Assembly: GCA_902582315.1 (NCBI GenBank)
Contig: CACHRP010000003.1
Coordinates: 84,207 to 148,206, forward strand
DNA length: 64,000 nucleotides
Direction: 5' to 3'
Source: an uncultured Pelagibacteraceae bacterium
GTDB taxonomy: Bacteria; Pseudomonadota; Alphaproteobacteria; Pelagibacterales; Pelagibacteraceae
Shown here: positions 1 to 10,423 of the stretch, piece after piece
Position numbering within the stretch: the first letter of the stretch is position 1
Layout: every line of letters starts with the position of its first letter
Notes under the pieces: model-generated
The model's input: only the letters and a program-made list of their open reading frames with translations
Databases searched by the model: none
What the model was told of the DNA's origin: nothing
Position numbers and translations under genes: made by a program

Positions 1-285
1 AATGAAGAATTTGAAAAAGAATACTCTGAGCTTGCTATTGATTTTAGATTAGTTACTTATTTTTTTAATTTTAAACAGAACTTATCAATTACTGATCATA
101 TACTTACAAGATATTTAAGTAATAGCGATGGGAATGAGAATAATTATAAAAAATACACTCCTAGGTGGTGGAAAAGACGAAGTCAATCTTTTGATTTTTT
201 AATAGAAATTTTAAAGAAAAAAAATATAGATCATGATAAAACAATAGATTACAGAGTAACTAGATTCTTAAATAAAATATTTTAA
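1..285 (+). CDS. C-terminal fragment of an unidentified protein, truncated by window edge
   Basis: Frame 1 is open from base 1 to a TAA at 283-285 (NEEFEKEYSELAIDFRLVTYFFNFKQNLS...RVTRFLNKIF); family not recognised. Confidence 0.5.
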   Translation, partial: NEEFEKEYSELAIDFRLVTYFFNFKQNLSITDHILTRYLSNSDGNENNYKKYTPRWWKRRSQSFDFLIEILKKKNIDHDKTIDYRVTRFLNKIF

Positions 286-288
286 CCA

Positions 289-1074
289 ATGAAAAAAGGC
301 AAAAAACTATACGAGGGTAAAGCAAAAATAGTTTATGCAAGTAGCGAAAAAAATTTAGTTATTCAGCATTTCAAAGACGATGCGACAGCTTTCAATAATA
401 AAAAGAAATCAGTAATAGATGGTAAAGGCATTCTAAACAATAGAATATCTGAACATATTCTTACATATTTATCTCAAGTAGGAATTAAAAATCATTTAGT
501 AAAAAGATTGAATATGAGAGAGCAGCTTATTAAACGTGTAGAAATTATACCTATTGAGTTTGTTGTTCGTAATATTGCTACTGGATCTCTTACAAATAGA
601 CTCGGTATCGAGGAAGGTACTGTTTTAGACTCTACATTAATTGAGTATTGCTTAAAAGATGACAAGCTAGGCGATCCTCTTATTTCTAAGGAACATATTT
701 ATACTTTTAAATGGGCAACTAGAAGAGAAATAGAGAAGATTGATCGACAACTATTAAGGATCAATGACTTCTTAGTAGGTCTGTTTAGGGGAATAGGAAT
801 TAAACTGGTGGATTTCAAAGTTGAGTTTGGAAGATACAAAAATAATAGTAAAAATGAAATTCTATTAGCTGATGAAATAAGTCCTGATACTTGCAGATTG
901 TGGGACATGAATACTGAAAAAAAACTTGATAAGGATAGGTTTAGAAAAAATTTAGGCAATCTTATACAAGCTTATCAAGAGGTCGCAAAAAGACTAGGAA
1001 TTTTACATGAACAATCTAATGTTAGACCACTAAGATTTCCAAAACCAAAAGCTGTAAAAATAAAAAATAAATGA
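289..1074 (+). CDS. purC: Phosphoribosylaminoimidazole-succinocarboxamide synthase
   Basis: KKLYEGKAKIVY, EFVVRNIATGSL and LADEISPDTCRLWD motifs of PurC; followed by purS/Q/L. Confidence 0.97.
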   Translation: MKKGKKLYEGKAKIVYASSEKNLVIQHFKDDATAFNNKKKSVIDGKGILNNRISEHILTYLSQVGIKNHLVKRLNMREQLIKRVEIIPIEFVVRNIATGSLTNRLGIEEGTVLDSTLIEYCLKDDKLGDPLISKEHIYTFKWATRREIEKIDRQLLRINDFLVGLFRGIGIKLVDFKVEFGRYKNNSKNEILLADEISPDTCRLWDMNTEKKLDKDRFRKNLGNLIQAYQEVAKRLGILHEQSNVRPLRFPKPKAVKIKNK

Positions 1075-1304
1075 AAATAAAAGTTATAGTAACACTTAAA
1101 AATGGTGTTTTAGATCCACAAGGTAGAGCGATACAGCAAACATTAAACGGGATGGGCTTTTCTTCTGTAAATGAAGTTAGACAGGGCAAATTCTTCGAAG
1201 TTGATGTTAATGAAAAGGATGAAGCGAAGGCAAAAATCAAAGTTGAAGATATGTGTAAAAAGCTTTTAGCAAATCTGGTAATTGAAAATTTTGAAATTTT
1301 ATAA
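1071..1304 (+). CDS. purS: Phosphoribosylformylglycinamidine synthase subunit PurS
   Basis: 77 aa, VTLKNGVLDPQGRAIQQTLNGMGF typical of PurS; overlaps purC stop by 4 bp. Confidence 0.96.
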   Translation: MKIKVIVTLKNGVLDPQGRAIQQTLNGMGFSSVNEVRQGKFFEVDVNEKDEAKAKIKVEDMCKKLLANLVIENFEIL

Positions 1305-1310
1305 TCAATA

Positions 1311-1994
1311 ATGAATTCATCTGTTATTATTTTTCCAGGCTCAAATTGTGATAGAGACATGGATGTAGCGCTAAAAAAATTTGGCTTTAAAAATGAAATG
1401 GTATGGCACGATGATCAACAACTTCCTAAATCAGACTTAATTGTTCTACCAGGAGGATTTTCATACGGTGATTATCTTAGATGTGGAAGTATAGCTGGTA
1501 AAAGTAAAATTATTAAATCTGTAATAGATTTTGCAGCAAAAGGTGGGTTAGTTTTAGGTATTTGTAACGGTTTTCAAATATTAACGGAGACTGGTCTACT
1601 ACCTGGTGTTCTTCAACAAAATAAAAATATTGAATTTATATGCAAAAATGTATTTGTAAAAGTTAACAACAAAAATAATAAATACTTTAATAGTATAGAT
1701 AAAGACGTTTTAGAACTTCATATTGCTCACAACGAAGGTAATTATTTTTGTACGAGTGATGAGTTAAAAATGCTTAAAGATAATGATCTTGTAGCAGTCT
1801 CTTATTGCAATGAAAAAGGTGAAGTAAATGAGAAATCAAATCCAAATGGAGCATTGCAAAATATTGCTGGTATTTTTAATAAAGAAAAGAATATTTTAGG
1901 TATGATGCCTCATCCTGAAAGGATGATTGATAAATATCTTTCAGGTGAAGACGGATCAATTTTTTTTAAAAATTTATTAAATAATTTCAAATGA
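1311..1994 (+). CDS. purQ: Phosphoribosylformylglycinamidine synthase subunit PurQ (glutamine amidotransferase)
   Basis: [30 protein letters not shown] and MMPHPER motifs. Confidence 0.97.
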   Translation: MNSSVIIFPGSNCDRDMDVALKKFGFKNEMVWHDDQQLPKSDLIVLPGGFSYGDYLRCGSIAGKSKIIKSVIDFAAKGGLVLGICNGFQILTETGLLPGVLQQNKNIEFICKNVFVKVNNKNNKYFNSIDKDVLELHIAHNEGNYFCTSDELKMLKDNDLVAVSYCNEKGEVNEKSNPNGALQNIAGIFNKEKNILGMMPHPERMIDKYLSGEDGSIFFKNLLNNFK

Positions 1995-4187
1995 CAACGA
2001 TTAACGAAAAGGTAGCTATAGATCATGGTTTAAAAAAAGAAGAGTTTAAAAAAATTTGTGATCTTATGAAAAGAACGCCAAATCTAACTGAACTCGGAAT
2101 TTTTTCAGCTATGTGGAATGAGCATTGTTCATATAAATCTTCGAGGAAGCACTTAAAAAATCTTCACACACAAGGTAAAAGAGTAATTCAGGGACCAGGT
2201 GAAAATGCTGGTGTTATCGATGTTGATGATGAAGATGCTATTGTTTTTAAAATTGAAAGTCATAATCACCCCTCATTTATAGAACCATATCAAGGTGCTG
2301 CAACTGGTGTGGGGGGGTATAATGAGAGATGTTTTTACAATGGGCGCAAGACCTATTGCTAATTTAAATTCAATACATTTCGGATCAACTCAACACAAAA
2401 AAACTAAAAATTTATTGAGAGGAGTCGTTAAAGGAATTGGTGGTTATGGAAATTGTATTGGAGTACCAACAATTGGTGGTCAAACCTGTTTCGATGAGTC
2501 TTATAATGGAAATATTTTAGTAAATGCGATGACTCTTGGTTTGGTTAATAAGAAAAAAATTTTTTACTCAAAAGCAGCTGGTATTGGTAAACCTGTAATA
2601 TATGTTGGATCAAAAACTGGAAGAGATGGAATACATGGTGCTAGCATGGCTTCAGCAGTATTTGACGATAAAATTGAGGAAAAAAAACCAACTGTTCAAG
2701 TTGGAGATCCGTTTACAGAAAAACTTTTACTAGAGGCATGTTTAGAATTAATGGCTGATGACTCTATTATATCAATTCAAGATATGGGTGCAGCTGGATT
2801 AACATCGTCAAGCATTGAAATGGCTTCAAAAGGTAAACTGGGAATAGAACTAGACTTAAGCAAAGTTCCTTGCAGAGAAGAAAAAATGACGCCATATGAA
2901 ATTATGCTATCTGAGAGTCAAGAAAGGATGCTCATTGTGCTTGAGAATGGAAAAGAGGAAAATGCGAAAAAAATATTTGATAAATGGGATTTGGATTTTG
3001 CCGTAATTGGAAAAACAACAACCTCAAAAAAAATTGAACTTTATTTCGATAGTAAAAAAGTTGCAGATATTCCGATTGATTTTTTAGCTGAAGATGCTCC
3101 TGAATATGATCGTAAGTGGAAAAAAACAAAACTTCCTCAAAAAATAAAATTTAAAAAAGAGAATTTTAAATCTCTTAAGATAAATAATTGTTTAATAAAA
3201 TTACTTTCAAATCCAAATATTTGTGAAAAAAAATGGATATGGAACCAGTACGATCACACAGTTATGGGAGACACTATACAAAAACCTGGTGGTGATGCTG
3301 GTGTTGTAAGAATTCATGGAACTGAGAAAGCAGTTGCTGCAAGTGTGGATTCTTCAGCGACATATTGTTTTGCCCATCCTCTAACTGGAGGAAAACAAGT
3401 GGTATGTGAAAGTTGGAGAAATCTAATTTCAGTGGGTGCTGAGCCAATTGCAATAACTAATTGCTTAAATTTTGGAAATCCTGAGAAAGAAAAAAATATG
3501 GGTGAGTTTGTTGAATGTGTACAGGGCATATCTGAGGCGTGTAAATATTTAGATTTCCCAGTCGTTTCTGGAAATGTTTCTTTTTATAATGAAACAAAAG
3601 ATAAAGGTATTAAGCCCACCCCATCAATTGGTGGAGTTGGATTATTAAAAAATTACAAAAATATGTTAACTATGGATCTAAAAAACGAGGGTAATGTAAT
3701 ACTTGTTATTGGTAAAACCGAAGGTCATCTAGACCAAAGTGTATTTGCAAGAAACGTTCTAAACGAAAAAAAAGGTCCTCCACCAGAAATTAATCTTTTT
3801 AATGAAAAAAATAATGGTTCTACAGTTATGAAATTAATAAAGGAAAAACTTATACTATCTTGTAGAGATGTATCCCTTGGTGGAATTATTGTAACTATTG
3901 CGAAAATGTGTATTAAAGGAAAAAAAGGAGTTAAATTAAATAAATTGAAAAGTTTGATAAATAAATTTGAGTTTTTTTTCAGTGAAGATCAAGGAAGATA
4001 CATAATTGAAGTTTCTAAGAAAAACTTAAAAAAAATTGAAAATATCCTAAAAGAGAACTCAGTACACTTTGATAATTTAGGGGAAGTTCAAAAAGATAAT
4101 TATATTAATATAGATAGTGAAAAGATATCAGTTGACGAATTATCTAAACATAATAAAAATTGGCTAATGGAGTACATGGCGCAATAA
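1991..4187 (+). CDS. purL: Phosphoribosylformylglycinamidine synthase subunit PurL, interrupted by an apparent +1 frameshift in a G7 run (2311-2317)
   Basis: ORF 1991-2362 encodes the PurL N-terminus ([22 protein letters not shown]...[21 protein letters not shown]); the remainder ([20 protein letters not shown]...) continues in the frame of ORF 2295-4187. Confidence 0.93.
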
Positions 4188-4432
4188 TGGCAATGAATGT
4201 AAAAGAATTGGAAGCTCTTATTAAAGAGGCTTTTCCAGATGCAACCGTTGAGATTCAAGACTTAGCGGGTGATGAAAATCATTATTCTGCGACAGTAATC
4301 TCGTCTCAATTTGCAGGAAAAAGTAAAATAGAACAGCATAAAATGGTATATAGTTCTCTGAAAGGCAAAATGGGAAATCAGTTACATGCGCTTGCCTTAA
4401 AAACGAAGGAGAAAAATGGATCAACAAATTAA
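4187..4432 (+). CDS. bolA: BolA family protein
   Basis: ELEALIKEAFPDATVEIQDLAGDENHYSATVIS...KIEQHKMVYSSLKGKMGNQLHALALKT; ATG at 4187 overlaps the purL TAA. Track ORF starts at 4160. Confidence 0.9.
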   Translation: MAMNVKELEALIKEAFPDATVEIQDLAGDENHYSATVISSQFAGKSKIEQHKMVYSSLKGKMGNQLHALALKTKEKNGSTN

Positions 4433-4748
4433 AGAAACAATAAGTAACGAGATTAAAGGCAATGACGTATGCCTCTTCATGAAAGGTTCGCCTGACGCGC
4501 CTCAGTGTGGTTTTTCTTTAGCAGTAGCTAATATATTAAAAGTTTTAGAAGTAAATTTTAAAAGTGTAGATGTTTTGCAAAACCAAGATATACGACAAGG
4601 CATAAAAGATTATAGTGATTGGCCAACCATACCTCAACTATATATCAAAAATGAATTTATTGGTGGGTGTGATATCATCAAAGAAATGTTCGAAAATGGC
4701 GAACTGAAAAAAGTTTTGAAGGATAAAAATATACCTCATAAATCATGA
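4416..4748 (+). CDS. grxD: Monothiol glutaredoxin (Grx4 family)
   Basis: VCLFMKGSPDAPQCGFS and WPTIPQLYIKNEFIGGCDI motifs; next to bolA. Confidence 0.95.
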   Translation: MDQQIKETISNEIKGNDVCLFMKGSPDAPQCGFSLAVANILKVLEVNFKSVDVLQNQDIRQGIKDYSDWPTIPQLYIKNEFIGGCDIIKEMFENGELKKVLKDKNIPHKS

Positions 4749-5011
4749 AGCAATTCATTTATAAAACTTTAATAGCAGTTGTTGCTATAGTTTTAGTTTA
4801 TGAATTAACGATTGCAAAACAGATTAAAGAATTTACATCTCAAAGTGAGGTTCTTATGACAAAAGAAGGTCGTAAGGATGGAGTAAACAAAATCAGAGAA
4901 GAATTAAAAAAAGCTGTAAAAAAAGAGCGTTATTTATCTAAAGAAGATGCCAAATTAATAAATCAATTTATTCAAAAAATAAAAAAAGAAATTAGAGAAA
5001 GCTCAGATTAA
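4745..5011 (+). CDS. Small protein with N-terminal membrane/signal segment, unknown function
   Basis: 88 aa, hydrophobic N-terminus then charged helix; overlaps grxD stop. Confidence 0.6.
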   Translation: MKQFIYKTLIAVVAIVLVYELTIAKQIKEFTSQSEVLMTKEGRKDGVNKIREELKKAVKKERYLSKEDAKLINQFIQKIKKEIRESSD

Positions 5012-6588
5012 TTACAGTACCATAAACTACCAGCACTTATAGATCTTAAATCAAATAAATAATTAAACGTTTCATTTTTAACCAGTTCACAGTCTTTAGG
5101 ATTTGAACGTTTTATATTTCTAACATTTTTTATTACATAATATGGTCTATCTTTGGCAGAGTCTAACTCACTATATGATTTAAAGCACTTGAAATCATAA
5201 TTTTGTAAAAAAACATCTGAATATTGGCCTCCGTAAATACAATTACTTTTTTTAAATTCTTTGGTTTTATAATCTTTTATAATCTGATTGCTTAATGATT
5301 TATTACTTATACCCCAATAATCTACTTCAAAGTTTTTATTTATATTATAAAATTTTGCAAAAGAATTCATCCATGTGTACTGATAAGGGTTTATAGAAAC
5401 ATTTTCAGCTACAAAAAATATTGAAGTTATAATCCCAAATATTAAAAATATTTTTTTATTATATAAATAAATACAGCTTAAACTTATTATAAATATTAGA
5501 GGTATTAAGAACATAATATGTCTAAGTTCATCATAAATAGCGACCTTGAAAATAATAAATATAGCTAAAACAGAAATTGATGTTATCAAAAGAGATATTA
5601 TAATAAAGTTTGCAAATTTATTTTTGGATAGTTTACTTTCACAAAAAGGATATAAAGTTAAGCCAAATAATACAATAATTGGTAATTTAAAAAATAACCA
5701 TATAAAATAATAGCTCGCAGGAAGATCCAATGCTTTCATACATTTTCCTAAAGTTGTTGTACAAACATCTTGTTGATACTTTCCCATCCACGCAATCGAA
5801 TTAATTATTTCAAGAGGATTATTCCAGAAAATTGGGTTCATGATATAAATCAGAAATAATGTAGAAGTGGTGAATATGAATAAATTTTTTCTTTGTTTTT
5901 GGATTAATGTTAAAAGATCTTTTTTATATGTTTCAGAAAATACAATTAAAAATATTAAGTATTGTAAAAAAATAAGTAACCCAAGAGTCCTTATAGAAAT
6001 TAAAAATGCAGTTAAAGACGATAAAATTAGAAGCAATTTTAAAGATAAATAATCATTAGTTTTAAAATTTTGAATTAATATAATTATATAATAAGTGCAA
6101 ATTACCCAAACTGACAAAAATGGTATGTCTTTAGGGTTAAATAAAGAATGACCGAATAGATAAGGAAATAGAAAATAAATTCCAGTAGAAATGATAGCAA
6201 AGTTATCATCATCATTAACAATTTTAAAGATTTTAAAGAGAAAAATTCCTGAGGTAAAAAAGATTAAAAAAACAGCGATATGCTTTGAGATTAATAATCC
6301 TCCATATTCACTTAATTGATAAGTTTTTCCTACAAAATCAGAAAATAAAAATTGCACTGGTTGACTAATATAATGGAAGCCTATGCCGTGATATCTGTCC
6401 TTGAAACTTAAAAAACTATCATATTGACCTGTACTTAAAAAATCTTTAACTGCTTGAACATTGTAAGTCCAATTTTGTTGTTCATGAAATTCATCATGAG
6501 ATATTCCTGTATTTATGGAAAGATAAATGCCTAAAATTAAATAAGCAAAAGCTAGAAAAACTGAAATTTTTTTAAAAGATAAATTCAA
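5008..6588 (-). CDS. Multi-pass membrane glycosyltransferase-like protein (GT39/ArnT-like fold)
   Basis: 526 aa, many hydrophobic segments, N-terminal SHDE and GHSLFNPKDIPF motifs typical of lipid-linked sugar glycosyltransferases. Confidence 0.7.
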   Translation of the reverse strand: MNLSFKKISVFLAFAYLILGIYLSINTGISHDEFHEQQNWTYNVQAVKDFLSTGQYDSFLSFKDRYHGIGFHYISQPVQFLFSDFVGKTYQLSEYGGLLISKHIAVFLIFFTSGIFLFKIFKIVNDDDNFAIISTGIYFLFPYLFGHSLFNPKDIPFLSVWVICTYYIIILIQNFKTNDYLSLKLLLILSSLTAFLISIRTLGLLIFLQYLIFLIVFSETYKKDLLTLIQKQRKNLFIFTTSTLFLIYIMNPIFWNNPLEIINSIAWMGKYQQDVCTTTLGKCMKALDLPASYYFIWLFFKLPIIVLFGLTLYPFCESKLSKNKFANFIIISLLITSISVLAIFIIFKVAIYDELRHIMFLIPLIFIISLSCIYLYNKKIFLIFGIITSIFFVAENVSINPYQYTWMNSFAKFYNINKNFEVDYWGISNKSLSNQIIKDYKTKEFKKSNCIYGGQYSDVFLQNYDFKCFKSYSELDSAKDRPYYVIKNVRNIKRSNPKDCELVKNETFNYLFDLRSISAGSLWYCN

Positions 6589-7206
6589 CTACCTTGAATA
6601 ATATTCTATTACTAGGTTTGGTTCCATAACTACCGGATAAGGAACTTCTTCAAATTTTGGAACTCTGACAAATTTTATTTTTTTATTTTTCTCATCAACT
6701 TGTAAATATTCAGGTACTTCCCTCTCTTTATTTGCAAGAGCTACATCTATTAAAGCTAATTGTTTTGATTTATCTCTAACTTCTATAGTGTCTTCCTCTC
6801 TAACTTGATAGCTTGAAATATTAACTTTTTTTCCATTCACTTTAAGATGCCCGTGGTTAATAAGTTGTCTTGCTGAGAATATTGTAGTAGCTAATTTTGC
6901 TCTATAAACAATTGCATCCAATCTTCTCTCAAGTAAACCAATTAAATTTTCTGCACTATCACCTTTTTTCATAATTGCTTTTTTATAAACATTTCTGAAC
7001 TGTCTTTCGTTCATATTTCCATAATAACATTTAAGTTTTTGTTTAGCTTGCAATTGAACACCAAAGTCAGATGGTTTAGCAGATTTACTTTGTCCATGCT
7101 GTCCTGGTGGATAACCTCTAGTATTGAAAGGACTCTTGGGCCTTCCCCAAAGATTTACTTTTAATCTTCTATCAACTTTGTGTTTTGAGTTTAATCTTTT
7201 TGTCAT
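6589..7206 (-). CDS. rpsD: 30S ribosomal protein S4
   Basis: 205 aa; [52 protein letters not shown]. Confidence 0.98.
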   Translation of the reverse strand: MTKRLNSKHKVDRRLKVNLWGRPKSPFNTRGYPPGQHGQSKSAKPSDFGVQLQAKQKLKCYYGNMNERQFRNVYKKAIMKKGDSAENLIGLLERRLDAIVYRAKLATTIFSARQLINHGHLKVNGKKVNISSYQVREEDTIEVRDKSKQLALIDVALANKEREVPEYLQVDEKNKKIKFVRVPKFEEVPYPVVMEPNLVIEYYSR

Positions 7207-7234
7207 TTAATAAAGGGGTTTATAAACTTACTCT

Positions 7235-7960
7235 TCATTTTGTCAATCGACCTTTTTTAGCTAAACTTGCAAATACACTAGATAAAATACGTGTTTCTTT
7301 ATCTGAAAGTTCCATTCTATAAAAAATGTTTCTTAAATTTTCAAGCATTATAGGTTTTTTTTCTTTATGCTTAAAAAAATTAATTTCGTGCAGATTACTT
7401 ATACATAAATTAATCATTGATTGAATTTCTTTTTTAGAAGCTTTCTTTACCTTTTTTGACTTTTTAAAATTATTTGATTTAGAGTTTAAAAAACTTGATA
7501 TGAATTGTGCAATTATTATTACACTATGTGATAAATTTAGAGATTTAAAATTAATATTCGTTGGAATTTGTAAAGTATAATTTGCATAACTAATCTCTTT
7601 ATTTGATAGCCCTGATGCTTCAGAACCAAATAAAAATCCAATTTTTTTTCTAAAATCTATTTTCTTTAAATTCTCAAGATTAATATGTTTTATATTTTTG
7701 TTTCTAAATCTTGCAGATGTTGCAATTAATATATCAATATCACCAAGAGAACTTTCTAAATTAGTGAATACTTTACTTTTCTTTATAATGTCTTTTGCTC
7801 CTACCGATGTTGCTAATATTTTATCATTAGGAAAGATTGGTTTTGGTTCGATCAGATACAATTTTTGAAAATTAAAATTCTTTATTGCTCTTGCACATGC
7901 ACCAATATTTTCTGAAAGCTGAGGTTTGTGTAAAATAAATGTAACTTTATTACTTTTCAT
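7235..7960 (-). CDS. trmJ: TrmJ/TrmH-family tRNA/rRNA methyltransferase
   Basis: FILHKPQLSENIGACARAIKNFNF, FLFGSEASGLSNKEI, LNLSHSVIII (SPOUT motifs). Confidence 0.85.
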   Translation of the reverse strand: MKSNKVTFILHKPQLSENIGACARAIKNFNFQKLYLIEPKPIFPNDKILATSVGAKDIIKKSKVFTNLESSLGDIDILIATSARFRNKNIKHINLENLKKIDFRKKIGFLFGSEASGLSNKEISYANYTLQIPTNINFKSLNLSHSVIIIAQFISSFLNSKSNNFKKSKKVKKASKKEIQSMINLCISNLHEINFFKHKEKKPIMLENLRNIFYRMELSDKETRILSSVFASLAKKGRLTK

Positions 7961-8821
7961 TTATTTGATGCCATGATTTCTATTATAATTTGACGTAGTC
8001 GAAGGATTAATTCCTTTTAAGAATTTTTTATCAACATCCCAAATTGAAACCTTTAATGGATAACATTTTGCAACATCAGATGAATGTTCTGATCCACAGT
8101 CTCCTCCTGGACAAGCAGATAAAACACCTAACAAATCTGTTTCTGCAAAAAATTCTAAAAAATCGCCAGGTCTTACTGGACTGGACTTCATAAAATATTG
8201 TTTGGTTTCGTTGGTAAAACCAGTGAGCATAAATACATTTAAAACATCATGAACAATTTTTTCTGCATCATCTAGTTTGATTTTTTTTTCTGATACTAAA
8301 GCTCTAGTTAAATTTGAATGACAACAGTAATGATAATCATTTTGCGAAGTTAGCTTATATGTGTAAGGATCACATCTTGTACCTATGACGTCATGAACAG
8401 AACCTCCATCCTTATCATAGCCATACCAGTCTAATGTATCCCAAGTAATTGTAGCTAATGATCTTAGATATGGAAAGCTACTAAGCATTTTATCTCCAAC
8501 TGAAACATGTGTTCCGTAAAGAGCTCTAGTTTTCCCGGAATAAAACTTTTCTTCCAAATTATCAGCTTGAAATAGATTTAAGTCTCCAACTTGTGGTCCT
8601 TCAATACTTTCTATTCTAAAAAAATTACCTGATTTAACTTTAAAAGTTTTTGCATCTCTTGGTGGGACTATAATCTCATCAATTTGTTTAATATGTTTTC
8701 TTGCTTCATGTAAAATTTGAAGATTGTCATTTATATCATCATTTGAGTAGCAAATAACAGGTTGAGCTCCTACCCTGCTTTTAATATCAGTAGGTTTCTT
8801 TGAAAACTTCTTAATTTTCAT
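7961..8821 (-). CDS. DUF1989 / urea carboxylase-associated family protein
   Basis: GPQVGDLNLFQADN, DVIGTRCDPYTY, DYHYCCHSNLTRAL, SACPGGDCG motifs. Confidence 0.8.
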   Translation of the reverse strand: MKIKKFSKKPTDIKSRVGAQPVICYSNDDINDNLQILHEARKHIKQIDEIIVPPRDAKTFKVKSGNFFRIESIEGPQVGDLNLFQADNLEEKFYSGKTRALYGTHVSVGDKMLSSFPYLRSLATITWDTLDWYGYDKDGGSVHDVIGTRCDPYTYKLTSQNDYHYCCHSNLTRALVSEKKIKLDDAEKIVHDVLNVFMLTGFTNETKQYFMKSSPVRPGDFLEFFAETDLLGVLSACPGGDCGSEHSSDVAKCYPLKVSIWDVDKKFLKGINPSTTSNYNRNHGIK

Positions 8822-10423
8822 TTATTTACTTGCGGGAGCTTTATCCTTAAATAATTTGAAATCTAAACTATCAATAAGAGCCTTAAATGATGCATCTATT
8901 ATGTTTGGCGAAACTCCAATGGTAAACCAATTCTTCCCTTTCGAGTCTGTGCTTTCAATAGAAACCCTAGTAGTGGCCTCAGTTCCTGTATTTAAAATTC
9001 TTACCTTGTAATCAACTAATTTTAGATCTTTCAAATATTCTGAATATTTTTCTAATCTGGTAACATTTTTTCTTATAGCGTTATCTAGAGCATGAACAGG
9101 TCCATTACCTTCACCTTCACAGACAATCTGTTCTCCATCCACCTCTAATTTTGCTTTTGCTCTAGAAATAATTTTATCTTGATCATTTTTTGAAACTGAA
9201 ACGTCATATTCTTTTATTGATATATACCTTGGAATTTCTCCTATTACTCTTCTAGCTAATAGTTCGAATGAAGCATCAGCACCATCATAACTATAACCAA
9301 TAAACTCTCTATCTTTTACTTCTTCTAATAGTTTTTTGACTTTCGGATCATTTTCCTCAATTTCTATTCCAATTGTTTTCAGTCTAGATAAAATATTTGA
9401 TTTACCTGACTGATCTGAAACAACTATGTTTCTTGCATTACCAACATCTGAGGGATCAATGTGTTCATATGTTTTTGGGTCTTTTTGTACTGCTGAAACA
9501 TGCAATCCGCCTTTATGCGAAAAGGCTGCAGCTCCAACATATGGTAAATGTTTATTTGGCTTTCTATTTAAAATTTCATCAAGTAATCTTGAACATTGAG
9601 TAATGTGCTTTATATTTTTTTCTTTAATATTTATTTCAAACTTATCTGATAATTCTTTTTTAAGATGAAACGTTGGAATAATTGACATTAAATTAGCATT
9701 ACCGCATCTTTCACCTAAACCATTAATAGTACCTTGTATTTGACGAGCACCAGATAAAACTGCAGCAATTGAATTTGCAACAGCATTGCCAGTGTCATTA
9801 TGTGCGTGAATACCCAAATTTTTTCCTGGTACATTTTTAGATACTTCTTTTACTATTTCAGTTACTTCATGAGGTAAAGTCCCACCATTAGTATCACATA
9901 AAACTATCCATTTAGCTCCATTATCATAAGCTGCTTTAATGCATTCTAAGGCATATTTGGGATTTGATTTATAACCGTCAAAAAAATGTTCTGCATCAAA
10001 CATGAATTCTTTATTATTTTTAACAAAGTGTTTAGTGGTTTCACTTATGTTTTCTAAATTTTCTTCTTTTGAAATACCTAGAGCTACATCAACATGAAAA
10101 TCCCATGCTTTTCCGACAAGACAAACTGATGTTGTGTTTGAATTTAAAATTGACGATAAACCAGGATCATTTTCAGCACTACGTCCTGCTTTTTTAGTCA
10201 TTCCAAAAGCAGTAAAGGTTGAATTTTTTAAATTTAAACCTTTTTGAAAAAATTCCGTATCAGAAGGATTAGCACCTGGCCAACCTCCTTCTATATAATC
10301 TACACCTAAAGCATCTAATGCATGAGCAATTTTGGTTTTTTCATCAAGAGAAAAATGTACACCTTGGGTTTGAGCCCCATCTCTCAACGTTGTATCAAAT
10401 ATATATAGTCTTTCTTTACTCAT
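8822..10423 (-). CDS. cimA: Citramalate synthase (2-isopropylmalate synthase superfamily)
   Basis: IFDTTLRDGAQTQGVHFSLDEK, HAHNDTGNAVANS, GTINGLGERCGNANL, C-terminal LeuA dimer-like domain. Confidence 0.9.
   Translation of the reverse strand: MSKERLYIFDTTLRDGAQTQGVHFSLDEKTKIAHALDALGVDYIEGGWPGANPSDTEFFQKGLNLKNSTFTAFGMTKKAGRSAENDPGLSSILNSNTTSVCLVGKAWDFHVDVALGISKEENLENISETTKHFVKNNKEFMFDAEHFFDGYKSNPKYALECIKAAYDNGAKWIVLCDTNGGTLPHEVTEIVKEVSKNVPGKNLGIHAHNDTGNAVANSIAAVLSGARQIQGTINGLGERCGNANLMSIIPTFHLKKELSDKFEINIKEKNIKHITQCSRLLDEILNRKPNKHLPYVGAAAFSHKGGLHVSAVQKDPKTYEHIDPSDVGNARNIVVSDQSGKSNILSRLKTIGIEIEENDPKVKKLLEEVKDREFIGYSYDGADASFELLARRVIGEIPRYISIKEYDVSVSKNDQDKIISRAKAKLEVDGEQIVCEGEGNGPVHALDNAIRKNVTRLEKYSEYLKDLKLVDYKVRILNTGTEATTRVSIESTDSKGKNWFTIGVSPNIIDASFKALIDSLDFKLFKDKAPASK

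Noticed and set aside
699-1360. Minus-strand ORFs 699-959 and 1022-1360
   Set aside because: Antisense to purC, purS and purQ, which are clear; no protein family signal.
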